Shown here: positions 19,208 through 28,951 of the stretch, piece after piece
Layout of the letters: each line of letters opens with the position of its first letter
Numbering within the stretch: the first letter of the stretch is position 1
Source of the DNA: Actinotignum urinale DSM 15805
Lineage (GTDB): Bacteria > Actinomycetota > Actinomycetes > Actinomycetales > Actinomycetaceae
Reading direction: 5' to 3'
DNA length: 64,000 nucleotides
Assembly (NCBI RefSeq): GCF_000420445.1
Contig: NZ_ATUY01000002.1
Location: forward strand, 62,001-126,000
Program-made: the position numbers and the translations under genes
The notes under the pieces: model-generated
What the model was told of the DNA's origin: nothing
The model's input: the letters and a program-made list of their open reading frames with translations, nothing else
Databases searched by the model: none

Positions 19208-19951
19208 TTAATTGAGCAAGCCTTCGTTGGGCGAGGGGCAGGAGAGGAAGGCCGCAACTTCTTCGTTGGCGGGGTTGGCGCGAAGTTCTTCAGGTGTGCC
19301 CACCTGGCAAATTTTTTCATTGAGCATGACGGCAACGCGGGTTGCAAAATCGAAACACTCGTTAGGATTCGAGGTGACATATAGAGTTGTTACGCCCGTT
19401 AGTTTTTGAAGGCGAATGATTTGTTCACGGGTGGCGTCACGAATTTTTGGATCCATGTTAATAAGGGGTTCATCCATGAGGTAGATACTTGGACGGCGAA
19501 CTATGGCGCGTCCTAGGGCGACACGTTGCCGCTCTACTCGTGAAAGTTCCGTTGGTTTATCGTTTAAATGGCTGGTGAGGTCCATAATTTCTGCCGCTTC
19601 GTGAATGCGACTTTGAATTTCTGCCTCTTCTAGACCTGCTATACGCAAGGCAAAACCCATATTTTCTGATACCGTCATATGCGGATAGAGTGCATAATTT
19701 TGGAAAACCATAGTCATGTTACGCATTGGCGGTGGCGTTGCCGTAATATCCTTGCCGTTAAGGTAAATGGTTCCCGAATCACATTCTTCAATGCCGGCGA
19801 TAATGCGTAAAAGGGTTGATTTTCCGCAACCTGTTGGGCCGGTAAGTGCAAAAAATTCTCCGTTATTAATATGGAGCGAAACGTTATTGACGGCTGGTTC
19901 AGGCGCATCGGCATACGTGCGACTCACACGATCCAACGTTATTGATGCCAT
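19208..19951 (-). CDS. ABC-type ATPase with degenerate signature and H-loop
   Basis: 247 residues, with GGAG before the ATG. It resembles the MsmK/UgpC sugar-ABC ATPase domain but stops before the usual C-terminal regulatory (TOBE) domains. Walker A GPTGCGKST, Q-loop FQNYALYPH and Walker B YLMDEP are normal. The signature reads LSRVE instead of LSGGQ, the D-loop reads LINMD, and the switch histidine (normally THD) is replaced in TSN. ATP binding seems possible while hydrolysis is doubtful. No permease gene is nearby. Confidence 0.85.
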   Translation of the reverse strand: MASITLDRVSRTYADAPEPAVNNVSLHINNGEFFALTGPTGCGKSTLLRIIAGIEECDSGTIYLNGKDITATPPPMRNMTMVFQNYALYPHMTVSENMGFALRIAGLEEAEIQSRIHEAAEIMDLTSHLNDKPTELSRVERQRVALGRAIVRRPSIYLMDEPLINMDPKIRDATREQIIRLQKLTGVTTLYVTSNPNECFDFATRVAVMLNEKICQVGTPEELRANPANEEVAAFLSCPSPNEGLLN

Positions 19952-20145
19952 ATACGTAACTCCATTGATACGAGAGGGCTACAAACTCTTTATATCTCCT
20001 GTGACGTAAAGAGCAAAATTCACATTTATTATGCCATATTTTGAATAAAGAATCCAGAGGAGTGCTTCCGTGAGACATCGTATGGGTGGCGTCCACCTCA
20101 CACCTCTTCGAGGAGCGCATCTCTCACCTCGATCCTTTTATTTAG

Positions 20146-20151
20146 TACGGT
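20146..20151 (+). promoter_or_regulatory. -10 hexamer of the leaderless kinase gene
   Basis: TACGGT ends six bases before ATG 20158, and no ribosome site is present. Confidence 0.45.
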
Positions 20152-20157
20152 TAGTGC

Positions 20158-22056
20158 ATGATGAAAAATGTTGGAGGCTATGACCTGGTGCGCACTCTTG
20201 GCACCGGAGGCATGTCCACAGTGTATGAGGCGGTGGATGGAGGAGGTCATCACGTCGCCCTCAAACTCATCCATCCAGCAATTGTTGACACTCCATCAGG
20301 TCGCGCTCGTCTGCAACGCGAAATCGCAACCCTTCAAAAAGTTCGTGGCCCGCACGTCGCCGAAGTTCTCGATGCAGAGACGGACGAGCCGGAAGCGTTT
20401 ATCGTCACCCAACTCATTGACGGACCAACACTTTATGAGGATGTTCGCACCAACGGCACATATACATTGCCGGAAGCCTCCCTGTTCTCCCGCCAACTTG
20501 TCCGCGCAATTCGTGAAGTGCACTCCCTAGGCGTCCTTCATCGAGACATTAAACCCTCAAATGTTATGCTCGACGGCAACGTCCCGGTGCTCATAGATTT
20601 CGGAATTGCCCAGGCAGACAACGATTCGCGCCTAACCTCGACGGGGGCGGTTACACATACTCCCGGTTATCTCGATCCGCGTGTAGTGCAGGGCCACGAA
20701 CCGGACGAAGCGGCAGATTTGTGGGCGGTAGTTGCCGTCATTCTTTTCACCCTTATTGGACGCGACCCGTTCCGTGGTCCCACGGCTATCTCAACAATAC
20801 AAAACGTTATTAGCGGAAACCTTGACGTTGCCGGGTTGCCTACACCTCTTGCACAAGCCTTCCGTGAACATTTGCTCAACCCGCTCGAAATGCGCCCCAG
20901 TATCGATACACTCATTGACGCCATCGACAATCCAACATTTTCCCCTCATGTTTCTCCTATTGTGAAGGACGACGATGAAGCTACTTTCGCTCACGCCGTG
21001 CCTGTGTCTCAGGTTGGCGAGGGCGTGAATAGTGCAGATGCGGATTCATACAATAACGAAACCGTGCCTTTTGTTCCGGGTGAGGGTGCGACCGTGGCTT
21101 TTGTTCCGGGTGAGGGTGCGACCGCAGCTTTCGATCCGAGCGGTAACGCTACCCGTGTATATGGCGTGGGTGATTACGGGACGTCTGCTCGTACTCCAGA
21201 AGCGGGCGCAACTCAAGCGTTTGCCCCGCAAGACGGCGCTACCCGCGTCTATGGCGTGGATGATTACGGGACGTCGGCTCGTACTCCAGAGGCGGGAGCA
21301 GCCCCTACGGTTGCCCTGCAAGCTCCCCAACAATACGCGCCCGGCGCCACGCCCGCGACATCCTACGCACCCACCCCGTCCTTTGACGACATTGTTTCAC
21401 CGCCTGCCAACCAGGAGTTCATACCCGAAAGTTGGTGGGAATCGGAAGAAAACATTCCCCCGTGGAAACGCCCTATCCAAAAATTCCCCTTCATCACTCT
21501 CATATGGGGGATTGCTATCATTATGGCTCTCGCACTCCTCGAACTTCCGCTGTATATCGCCTTCGTATCGTGCATCGCGTTATTCTCCACAATCGGCTTC
21601 ACGAACAAAATGTATCGTCATGAACTTGGTATGCGTATGGGAAAACGTAAAGGCGCCATTGGCGCAACGCTGTTCCGTTTCCCGCTGTTGCTCATTAGCG
21701 GATTATTTATGGCGGTGTTGAGCACCGTGGTTGCGGCTTTGGGCGGCCTTCTCGCATATTCCCTGCTGGCCTCGCATACTGTCGGTTTAGATAAAAAATG
21801 GTGGCTTGTTGCCACGTTCGCCATCGTTGTGACGGTAACGTGGTGGATGCCGTCGTCTCATTATGTACGACGGGGGCTGCGCGTCAGTTTGTCTCAGGTA
21901 GTTACCACGTCAGTGCTACATCTTGTGTGGGCATGTGTGGGTATTGTGTTCGTCGTCGTTCTTTCTTATATGTATATTCATTCGGCTGGGGGAATGCCCT
22001 TGCGGTGGAGTGTAGATGGTGTCTATCACATGTTAAGAAGTTTGTTGCGTTTTTAG
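20158..22056 (+). CDS. membrane-bound Ser/Thr protein kinase (Hanks type)
   Basis: 632 residues. The kinase domain spans about 5-270: GTGGMSTVYE loop, Lys36, catalytic HRDIKPSN (128-135), DFG (147-149), and an activation loop with several Thr. A low-complexity linker follows (~290-410) with duplicated segments (VPGEGAT twice, and a ~20-residue block containing VYGV and SARTPEAGA twice) and many Thr, possible phosphosites. Four hydrophobic segments occupy ~450-615. Unlike PknB it has no external PASTA repeats. The start appears leaderless. Confidence 0.9.
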   Translation: MMKNVGGYDLVRTLGTGGMSTVYEAVDGGGHHVALKLIHPAIVDTPSGRARLQREIATLQKVRGPHVAEVLDAETDEPEAFIVTQLIDGPTLYEDVRTNGTYTLPEASLFSRQLVRAIREVHSLGVLHRDIKPSNVMLDGNVPVLIDFGIAQADNDSRLTSTGAVTHTPGYLDPRVVQGHEPDEAADLWAVVAVILFTLIGRDPFRGPTAISTIQNVISGNLDVAGLPTPLAQAFREHLLNPLEMRPSIDTLIDAIDNPTFSPHVSPIVKDDDEATFAHAVPVSQVGEGVNSADADSYNNETVPFVPGEGATVAFVPGEGATAAFDPSGNATRVYGVGDYGTSARTPEAGATQAFAPQDGATRVYGVDDYGTSARTPEAGAAPTVALQAPQQYAPGATPATSYAPTPSFDDIVSPPANQEFIPESWWESEENIPPWKRPIQKFPFITLIWGIAIIMALALLELPLYIAFVSCIALFSTIGFTNKMYRHELGMRMGKRKGAIGATLFRFPLLLISGLFMAVLSTVVAALGGLLAYSLLASHTVGLDKKWWLVATFAIVVTVTWWMPSSHYVRRGLRVSLSQVVTTSVLHLVWACVGIVFVVVLSYMYIHSAGGMPLRWSVDGVYHMLRSLLRF

Positions 22057-22141
22057 TATGATACGCAAACGCCTTGCGTGATTCAGCAGGTAGAATGTTG
22101 GGGAATTGTGCACACGAAAAGCTGTGCTCAGGAAGGAAATT

Positions 22142-22909
22142 ATGGCTCAAAAGAAAATGTCTGTGCAGGAGCGGGCTCGGCAGACCGCGGCTAGGATTCA
22201 GGAAGAAGAGCGTAAGCGTACGTTACGTAATCGTATGATTATGGGCGGAATTGTTACGGTTGTTCTGGTTCTGGTTGCCACGGCGGTTTGGTACATCGTT
22301 GGCCATGGTAAAAACAATAACGCAAGTAGCACATTAAAGAATGTGCGTAGCGATTACGGCATTTCCATTGGGGCAAATGGTAAAGCTGGTACAGAGAACA
22401 AGGGTAAGCCCGAGGTGGCGATTTATTACGATTACCTGTGTTCCTGGTGCAATATTCTCGAAAAGGAGAATGGTCATCAGCTTTCAGAAATGGCTCGTAA
22501 AGGCGAGATTACGTTGATTTATCATCCTGTGATCATCCAAAGCCAGTATCCGTTCTCCCCGAAGATGGTAAGCGCTACATACTGGGTGGCAGAAAACGTT
22601 CCGGAACGTGCCCTTGATTTTATCGATGCCGCATTCGATCACACAAAAGCCTTGTTTGATAAAGAGAAAGCTACGGTGCCGGACGATCCAGAAATTCAGC
22701 AAATCGCATTGAATGCCGGGTTGACGGATGCTCAGGTCAAGGACATGATGAAGGCTATATCTGAAGGTCGCTACACTTCTGAGCTGGAGAAAATTATGGA
22801 AAAATTCCAAAAGGATGGTTTGACAGGCGCGCCGTCCGTGTTTGTTGACGGAAAGAAATTCGGCGACTGGCGTGGCGGAAAGCTCCTGGATGCGGTGAAG
22901 AAGAAGTAG
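22142..22909 (+). CDS. membrane-anchored DsbA-like thioredoxin-fold protein
   Basis: 255 residues from ATG 22142, preceded by AGGAAGGA. A basic N-terminus and one membrane helix (about 35-57) place the rest outside the cell. The thioredoxin-fold domain has YDYLCSWC, a C-x-x-C redox pair near residue 102, and the cis-proline region GAPSVFVDGKKF near the end. This is the actinobacterial DsbA_4/Thioredoxin_4 type, forming or shuffling disulfides in secreted proteins. A strong hairpin follows. Confidence 0.9.
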   Translation: MAQKKMSVQERARQTAARIQEEERKRTLRNRMIMGGIVTVVLVLVATAVWYIVGHGKNNNASSTLKNVRSDYGISIGANGKAGTENKGKPEVAIYYDYLCSWCNILEKENGHQLSEMARKGEITLIYHPVIIQSQYPFSPKMVSATYWVAENVPERALDFIDAAFDHTKALFDKEKATVPDDPEIQQIALNAGLTDAQVKDMMKAISEGRYTSELEKIMEKFQKDGLTGAPSVFVDGKKFGDWRGGKLLDAVKKK

Positions 22910-22977
22910 AGGTTTGTCACATCACTTCGATGGAAACTGGCTAGTTTTCAGCATTTGTTAGTGGTGTCACGACGGAT

Positions 22978-23030
22978 AAAGTCAAAACGACGCAGGTCAC
23001 ACCTGCGTCGTTTTGACTTTAGTGTTTTTT
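22978..23030 (+). terminator. 20-bp hairpin terminator after the DsbA-like gene
   Basis: 22978-22997 pairs perfectly with 23001-23020 around a CAC loop, with a T6 run at 23025-23030. Confidence 0.88.
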
Positions 23031-23078
23031 CTGGCACAATGGTTTAGGTTCACTCAAGATTGATGTGGTGGACGTTAT

Positions 23079-23151
23079 GCCTCTGTAGCTCAGTTGGTAG
23101 AGCAGCTGTCTTGTAAACAGCAGGTCGCTGGTTCGAGTCCAGTCGGGGGCT
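23079..23151 (+). tRNA. tRNA-Thr(UGU)
   Basis: GCCTCTG pairs with CGGGGGC at the acceptor. The anticodon loop CTTGTAA gives TGT, and the T-loop is GGTTCGAGTCC. The discriminator is T and CCA is not encoded. Confidence 0.95.
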
Positions 23152-23159
23152 CCGAAATC

Positions 23160-23200
23160 AAAGCCCGGTATCTCAACAAAAACGAGATACCGGGCTTTTC
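23160..23200 (+). terminator. terminator after tRNA-Thr
   Basis: AAAGCCCGGTATCTC pairs with GAGATACCGGGCTTT around nine bases, followed by T. Confidence 0.88.
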
Positions 23201-23327
23201 GGGTTAAGGACAAAATCCCAGCATTGAGAAGTGTGACGAGACGCACACTATTATTATCAGGGGAAACGCGCGTTAAATATAGGAAAAAGCCACCAATTTG
23301 TGTAATCTAACGATTAGATAAAGCCAG

Positions 23328-24074
23328 CTATTTGTTTCCGTTCCAAGTGGCTGGTTTTTTCGTACTTAAATCCCATGAAATTGGTGTGGCGCCCTGATTC
23401 ACGAGCAACTCATTCACCTTCGAAAATGGACGCGACCCGAAAAATCCTCGCGAGGCAGACAGGGGAGAAGGATGCGCGCTCATCACGCACGGCGTATCCC
23501 CAAGGAGTCGACGTAATTCTTGAGCTTGACGCCCCCATAGTATCGCGACCAGCGGTTTCTTGCGCTGGACAAGCACCTTCACTGCAAAATCCGTCACTTT
23601 CTCCCAGCCTTTTCCGCGGTGGGCTCCAGTCGAGTTAGGTTCCACACTCAGCACTCTGTTGAGCAACATGACGCCCTGTTCGCACCACGGGGTCAAATCT
23701 CCGGAAAGTGGTGGAATAACACCAATATCGTCGCGAAGTTCGCGATAAATATTCGTTAGGGATCGAGGGATTGGAACCCCTGGTGCAACGCTAAAACTCA
23801 AACCGACAGCGTTCCCTGGCGTCGGGTAGGGATCTTGTCCAACAAGAAGCACCTTCACCTCGGAAAGCGGATAGGAAAAAGCGCGGAAAATCTTGGAATG
23901 TTTCGGTAAAAAATTTCGCCCTTCCTGATATTCGCGCCATAAAAATTCTTCCATCGCGTCAATGTGGTCCGCTATAGGCTCCATTGCCAGCGCCCAGTCG
24001 GGTGCCATAACGTCTCGCCACGACGGAAGATTGCTAGGTAGGGGAGCGTGAGGGTGTGTGTTTCCTGAAGTCAT
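23328..24074 (-). CDS. ung: uracil-DNA glycosylase
   Basis: 248 residues from ATG 24074. Family 1 motifs are present: GQDPYPTPG with catalytic Asp81, then VMLLN, and [13 protein letters not shown] near the C-terminus with the catalytic His. It removes uracil from DNA in base excision repair. Longer in-frame starts exist, but 24074 gives the usual family length and has a TATCCT hexamer six bases upstream, suggesting a leaderless mRNA. Confidence 0.95.
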   Translation of the reverse strand: MTSGNTHPHAPLPSNLPSWRDVMAPDWALAMEPIADHIDAMEEFLWREYQEGRNFLPKHSKIFRAFSYPLSEVKVLLVGQDPYPTPGNAVGLSFSVAPGVPIPRSLTNIYRELRDDIGVIPPLSGDLTPWCEQGVMLLNRVLSVEPNSTGAHRGKGWEKVTDFAVKVLVQRKKPLVAILWGRQAQELRRLLGDTPCVMSAHPSPLSASRGFFGSRPFSKVNELLVNQGATPISWDLSTKKPATWNGNK

Positions 24075-24080
24075 GTTCCA

Positions 24081-24086
24081 AGGATA
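24081..24086 (-). promoter_or_regulatory. -10 hexamer of leaderless ung
   Basis: On the minus strand TATCCT ends six bases before ATG 24074, the same spacing as at several other genes in the window. Confidence 0.45.
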
Positions 24087-24274
24087 CTCTGAGAGGCCAC
24101 CCATATTTGCCCTGAAAGCGTGTTTTAAACGCGGGCGGGTAAGCGCAACGGCACGCTCATATTTGCTCTGAAATGTACGTTGTGAGCATTGGCGGAAAGT
24201 GACAACGGCCACCCAAGGTTTACCCTGATAATATTGTTAAATATGTTCGTTACAGCAATGGGGGAAGGATGGGG

Positions 24275-24550
24275 ATGAGCGAGAAAAAAACAGAAGCGTG
24301 GGAACGGATTCTTAACGCGGCTGGCGCGCCTCTCTCAGATCTCGATAAAGAAATCCTTAACCTGGAAGAAACATGGCGGAAATCTTTTGCGACGAAAGAG
24401 CACGCAATTCGTTCCCTCGGCATGATTCCAACTCAGTATTACATTCACCTCATGAATATTGTGAAAAATCCCCGCGCTGAACTAGAATATCCCGAGATTG
24501 TTCGACGGATTCGCACGTTGTGTGAGCAACGTGGGCGCGAACGGCGTTGA
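24275..24550 (+). CDS. DUF3263 protein
   Basis: 91 residues from ATG 24275, chosen over ATG 24269 because GGAAGG lies six bases upstream of it. All-helical and soluble. The segment LSDLDKEILNLEETWRK and the later GMIPTQYYIHLMNI match the DUF3263 family, found only in actinobacteria next to ung or LytR_C genes. The second half resembles a small helix-turn-helix, so a DNA-binding role is plausible but unproven. Confidence 0.85.
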   Translation: MSEKKTEAWERILNAAGAPLSDLDKEILNLEETWRKSFATKEHAIRSLGMIPTQYYIHLMNIVKNPRAELEYPEIVRRIRTLCEQRGRERR

Positions 24551-24619
24551 TGCAACCCTTAAAATCAGGGGACGAAACGCCGTGTTCCGTCGTATAACAA
24601 GAAAATAACTAAAAAAAGA

Positions 24620-24625
24620 TAGACT
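24620..24625 (+). promoter_or_regulatory. -10 hexamer of the leaderless LytR_C gene
   Basis: TAGACT ends six bases before GTG 24632, and there is no ribosome site. Confidence 0.5.
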
Positions 24626-24631
24626 ACTGAC

Positions 24632-25240
24632 GTGGCAAAAACATACCCAGAAGATGAATTTGATGTAGCGGCTCGCGGGCGTAAGAACAATGGCGCCCAC
24701 CGGAGGCGCAAGTCTGCTACGAAATGGTGGCTTGCCTTGCTTGCGGTTATCGTCCTAGCGCCGACGGCAGGCTACGGCATTGTGTGGTTTAACCAAATGA
24801 ATGTGAAGAATTCGCAGACAACTTCGCAAACCTCTAAGAGCACGCCGAGTGCCACGGCCTCGCCAACAAACGCGGGTAAAAAAGATGGCGAATCGCCTAA
24901 ACCTTCTGGTACTCCTACTCCTACTCCAACGCCGAGTCCCACCCCAACATCTGAGGCAAAACTTGACCGCGCGGTTCTTATTCTTAATGCGACCTCTGTT
25001 AGGGGAGTTGCTGGTTCGGTCCAAGAGAAATTGCAAGGGTCTGGATATACTGCCACAAGTGTGGGGAATTACAAGTATCGTCGCCCCGCGCAGTCGCAAG
25101 TGTTCTATCCAAACGACGAGGATGAAGCGACGGCTAAGGATGTTGCCGCCAAACTCGGTATTGCTCAGGTGATTAAAAACGCAGAGGCTTCCGGGGATCG
25201 CATTATAGTTGTGGTAGCCCAGGATATTGCCGGAAGATAG
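24632..25240 (+). CDS. membrane-anchored LytR_C domain protein
   Basis: 202 residues. A basic N-terminus and one membrane helix (about 32-53) are followed by a Ser/Thr/Pro-rich linker that includes a run of Thr-Pro pairs (~90-108). The LytR_C domain follows (about 112-200), starting RAVLILNATSV and ending IIVVVAQD. LytR_C is found at the end of LytR-CpsA-Psr wall-assembly enzymes; free-standing copies next to DUF3263 are usual in actinobacteria. Probably an extracytoplasmic envelope function. Confidence 0.85.
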   Translation: MAKTYPEDEFDVAARGRKNNGAHRRRKSATKWWLALLAVIVLAPTAGYGIVWFNQMNVKNSQTTSQTSKSTPSATASPTNAGKKDGESPKPSGTPTPTPTPSPTPTSEAKLDRAVLILNATSVRGVAGSVQEKLQGSGYTATSVGNYKYRRPAQSQVFYPNDEDEATAKDVAAKLGIAQVIKNAEASGDRIIVVVAQDIAGR

Positions 25241-25285
25241 GCGTAAGTAAAATCTGAACAAAAGCTGAGTTCTCCGTGAACCCAC

Positions 25286-25312
25286 CTTGCACTCTCGGGG
25301 TGAGAGTGCCAG
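25286..25312 (+). promoter_or_regulatory. CIRCE operator 1 upstream of groEL
   Basis: CTTGCACTC, nine bases, GAGTGCCAG: the HrcA operator layout (TTAGCACTC-N9-GAGTGCTAA) with mostly conserved inner bases. Confidence 0.8.
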
Positions 25313-25319
25313 AATTGGA

Positions 25320-25346
25320 TTAGCACTCGGGTATGTCGAGTGATAA
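25320..25346 (+). promoter_or_regulatory. CIRCE operator 2 upstream of groEL
   Basis: TTAGCACTC, nine bases, GAGTGATAA: one mismatch to the consensus. It starts 34 bp after the start of operator 1. Confidence 0.88.
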
Positions 25347-25442
25347 ATCCATAGGCTGGTGAAACAAAGGGAACGGTCTTTCGAGTCGTTCCTCTTATGT
25401 TGCCGTCGCGGGCGCCGGCCACGTCTCTACGGAGGAATATAA

Positions 25443-27071
<1,629 letters not shown>

Positions 27072-27261
27072 ACCGATAATCGCGAATATTAACCGAATAT
27101 CGCAAAGATGCCGAAAACACTAGGCAAGTGGTAGAGCGGTATCGAATAGGTCGGTTGTGGTGATAGCGAGTATTCGCGCGAAATAGTTGCAGTACTCTGG
27201 CGATGTTCCATAAAGTATCGCAACTGTTCGCTACGAGTTCTCGTGTGTAGCGTACATAGTA

Positions 27262-27298
27262 AAGTGTGGGGTTAAACCTATGGTTTAACCCCACACTT
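27262..27298 (+). terminator. 17-bp hairpin downstream of groEL
   Basis: 27262-27278 and 27282-27298 are perfect inverted copies around TAT. No T run follows on either strand, so it may act as a transcript stabiliser. Confidence 0.6.
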
Positions 27299-27320
27299 GC
27301 GTATTTCTGGCTCGATTGTG

Positions 27321-27495
27321 GTGTTTGCAGGCACAATTGCCACCGCGAGATTTCCTGTGTTGATACAAGCTTTTGTGCAGGTGTTTGCAGGCACCATTGC
27401 CAGGGGGGTCTGTGTTGATATGCGCTTTTGTGCAGGTGTTTGCAGGCGCAATTGCCACCGCGAGATCTCCTGTGTTGATACGCGCTCTTGCGCAG
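27321..27495 (+). repeat. three tandem ~60-bp repeats downstream of groEL
   Basis: Units 27321-27380, 27381-27435 and 27436-27495, each starting GTGTTTGCAGGC and ending in GCAG; the middle one is 5 bp shorter. Each holds the core TTGCAGGC(A/G)C(A/C)ATTGCC. They lie in a gene-free stretch (27072-27529); chance frames run through them on both strands. Confidence 0.9.
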
Positions 27496-27529
27496 TCGCT
27501 TGCGGGCAGAAAGTTTGCCACGCGGAGAA

Positions 27530-28747
27530 CTAAATGCCGGGTTCTTTTTCCATTCCGTGAAGTTCAACATCGTCAAAGGACGTGTCGATAACGCGATTAA
27601 TGCTCCCCGTCGCCGGCTTGGCTTCGGAAGAATCTCTGCTTTTCGTCTGATGGCTGGCCTGAAACTCTTCAGCAAGCGCCTTATCTGTAAGGGGAGAATC
27701 CACACGGGCGCCCACAACCTGAGCTTCGTCTCGCGCCACCTCAACAGCCTTGTTTCGTGCATTAATTTTCGCCAAAAAATCCGTCGTCACTTTTTCGCGA
27801 TCATTTTTAGTCCGGGGAAACGCGGGTATCGTCGTCGTATCCTTACGTGCCATTAAGCGCTCCGCAGCGTTCTCTAAACTCGACATATTATCGTCAGGTG
27901 AATCAACACCTTTCCGTGAAGAAAGCCCTGCGCGAATTTCACCAATACTCTTTTTTTCAGCACGGTTTGACGATGAATGCGACTCCTCTTCCAGGGGAGA
28001 AGCGCCGGCGTCAGTAGCCATCTCACACTGGGAAATCTTTTTTTCCAAAACCTCAGCTTCGGCTTGCAAATTTTGGCGAGCCATATGCTCCCAGCTACGC
28101 CCCAGAGGCGTTATGAACAGTTTTTTGCGTTCGAGCAGACGTGAAATAATCCGCAACCGGCCACGCATAAACGCCAAAAGTGGAATATGGGCGTACTCCT
28201 TACGAATTTGCTCCGAATATTTGCGATACACCTGCGGAGGAGATGCCACGATAGACATGTGGGCATCTTTGAGACAAGAAATATCGACATCAACATCGCC
28301 CATAACCCCATAAATCGTCGACCCCGGCTCCCCACGCAAAGATTCCGAGCCGGAAGAAGGCAAAGCCCAAATAAGCTCTGCAACACGACGCGCTTTTTCG
28401 GAGGAAACCCCAACACTCTCCAACTCTTGTTGAGCTGTCTGCGCAGATTTCAGTTCATCCTCGCCACCACGTTTCGTGTACGTTCGCACCGCAGATGTAT
28501 CGAAAACAATACCGTGGTACCACACCGCAAGGCGCACGGCGTTTGGATTGCATGTATCGCTCAGCAACTTCTCCGCATTTGCTAACATCGTCGTGACATG
28601 CGTTAAACCGTGGTACAGACGTCCAGGCGCGTTCCATCGATGAATCACTGATTCGTAAAGCGTGCGGATACTGTCAAGGGGCGCTGTTGCCCCGAGTCCC
28701 ATAACAGCGCGCTTGAACGAGGCGGGTAACCATGACGGAATATTCAT
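27530..28747 (-). CDS. HD-domain phosphohydrolase homologue with altered HD motif
   Basis: 405 residues from ATG 28747 (28750 also possible) with AAGGAGA upstream. The N-terminal ~200 residues match predicted metal-dependent HD hydrolases (COG4339): RLYHGLTHV (43-51), then WYHGIVFD (76-83), then GGEDELKSA. The family motif is W-[FY]-H-D; here residue 79 is Gly, so a metal ligand is lost. The C-terminal half (about 240-405) is charged and disordered, with no known domain. It could be a binding protein rather than an enzyme. Confidence 0.75.
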   Translation of the reverse strand: MNIPSWLPASFKRAVMGLGATAPLDSIRTLYESVIHRWNAPGRLYHGLTHVTTMLANAEKLLSDTCNPNAVRLAVWYHGIVFDTSAVRTYTKRGGEDELKSAQTAQQELESVGVSSEKARRVAELIWALPSSGSESLRGEPGSTIYGVMGDVDVDISCLKDAHMSIVASPPQVYRKYSEQIRKEYAHIPLLAFMRGRLRIISRLLERKKLFITPLGRSWEHMARQNLQAEAEVLEKKISQCEMATDAGASPLEEESHSSSNRAEKKSIGEIRAGLSSRKGVDSPDDNMSSLENAAERLMARKDTTTIPAFPRTKNDREKVTTDFLAKINARNKAVEVARDEAQVVGARVDSPLTDKALAEEFQASHQTKSRDSSEAKPATGSINRVIDTSFDDVELHGMEKEPGI

Positions 28748-28939
28748 CATTCTCCTTGGGAACACAACTGATGGGAAAACCTATATAGATTTTAAGTGTA
28801 GGCGCTTTTCCTGTCTTTTTTGTTGTTTCGACGAGAAAGGTTCGTGGGATTTAACATGCCTGAAGGAGAAGGTGGCATCCGGTAAAACCGAGAATGGGAC
28901 GAAAGTGTGGATAACTCGATATTTTGCTGCGTTATCGGC

Positions 28940-28945
28940 TAGGTT
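28940..28945 (+). promoter_or_regulatory. -10 hexamer of the leaderless SDR gene
   Basis: TAGGTT ends six bases before GTG 28952, with no ribosome site. Confidence 0.5.
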
Positions 28946-28951
28946 ATATAT

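Noticed and set aside
23019-23246. Minus-strand 75-codon frame over tRNA-Thr
   Set aside because: It is the antisense of a tRNA and its terminator, a well-known false translation (DWTRTSDLLFTRQLLYQLSY type).
27321-27495. CRISPR array
   Set aside because: Only three contiguous units without unique spacers; a tandem repeat rather than repeat-spacer structure. No cas genes in the window.
27285-27591. Open frames on both strands through the repeats downstream of groEL
   Set aside because: Their Cys-Lys-His-rich repeats simply mirror the DNA repeats; no start signals or family likeness.
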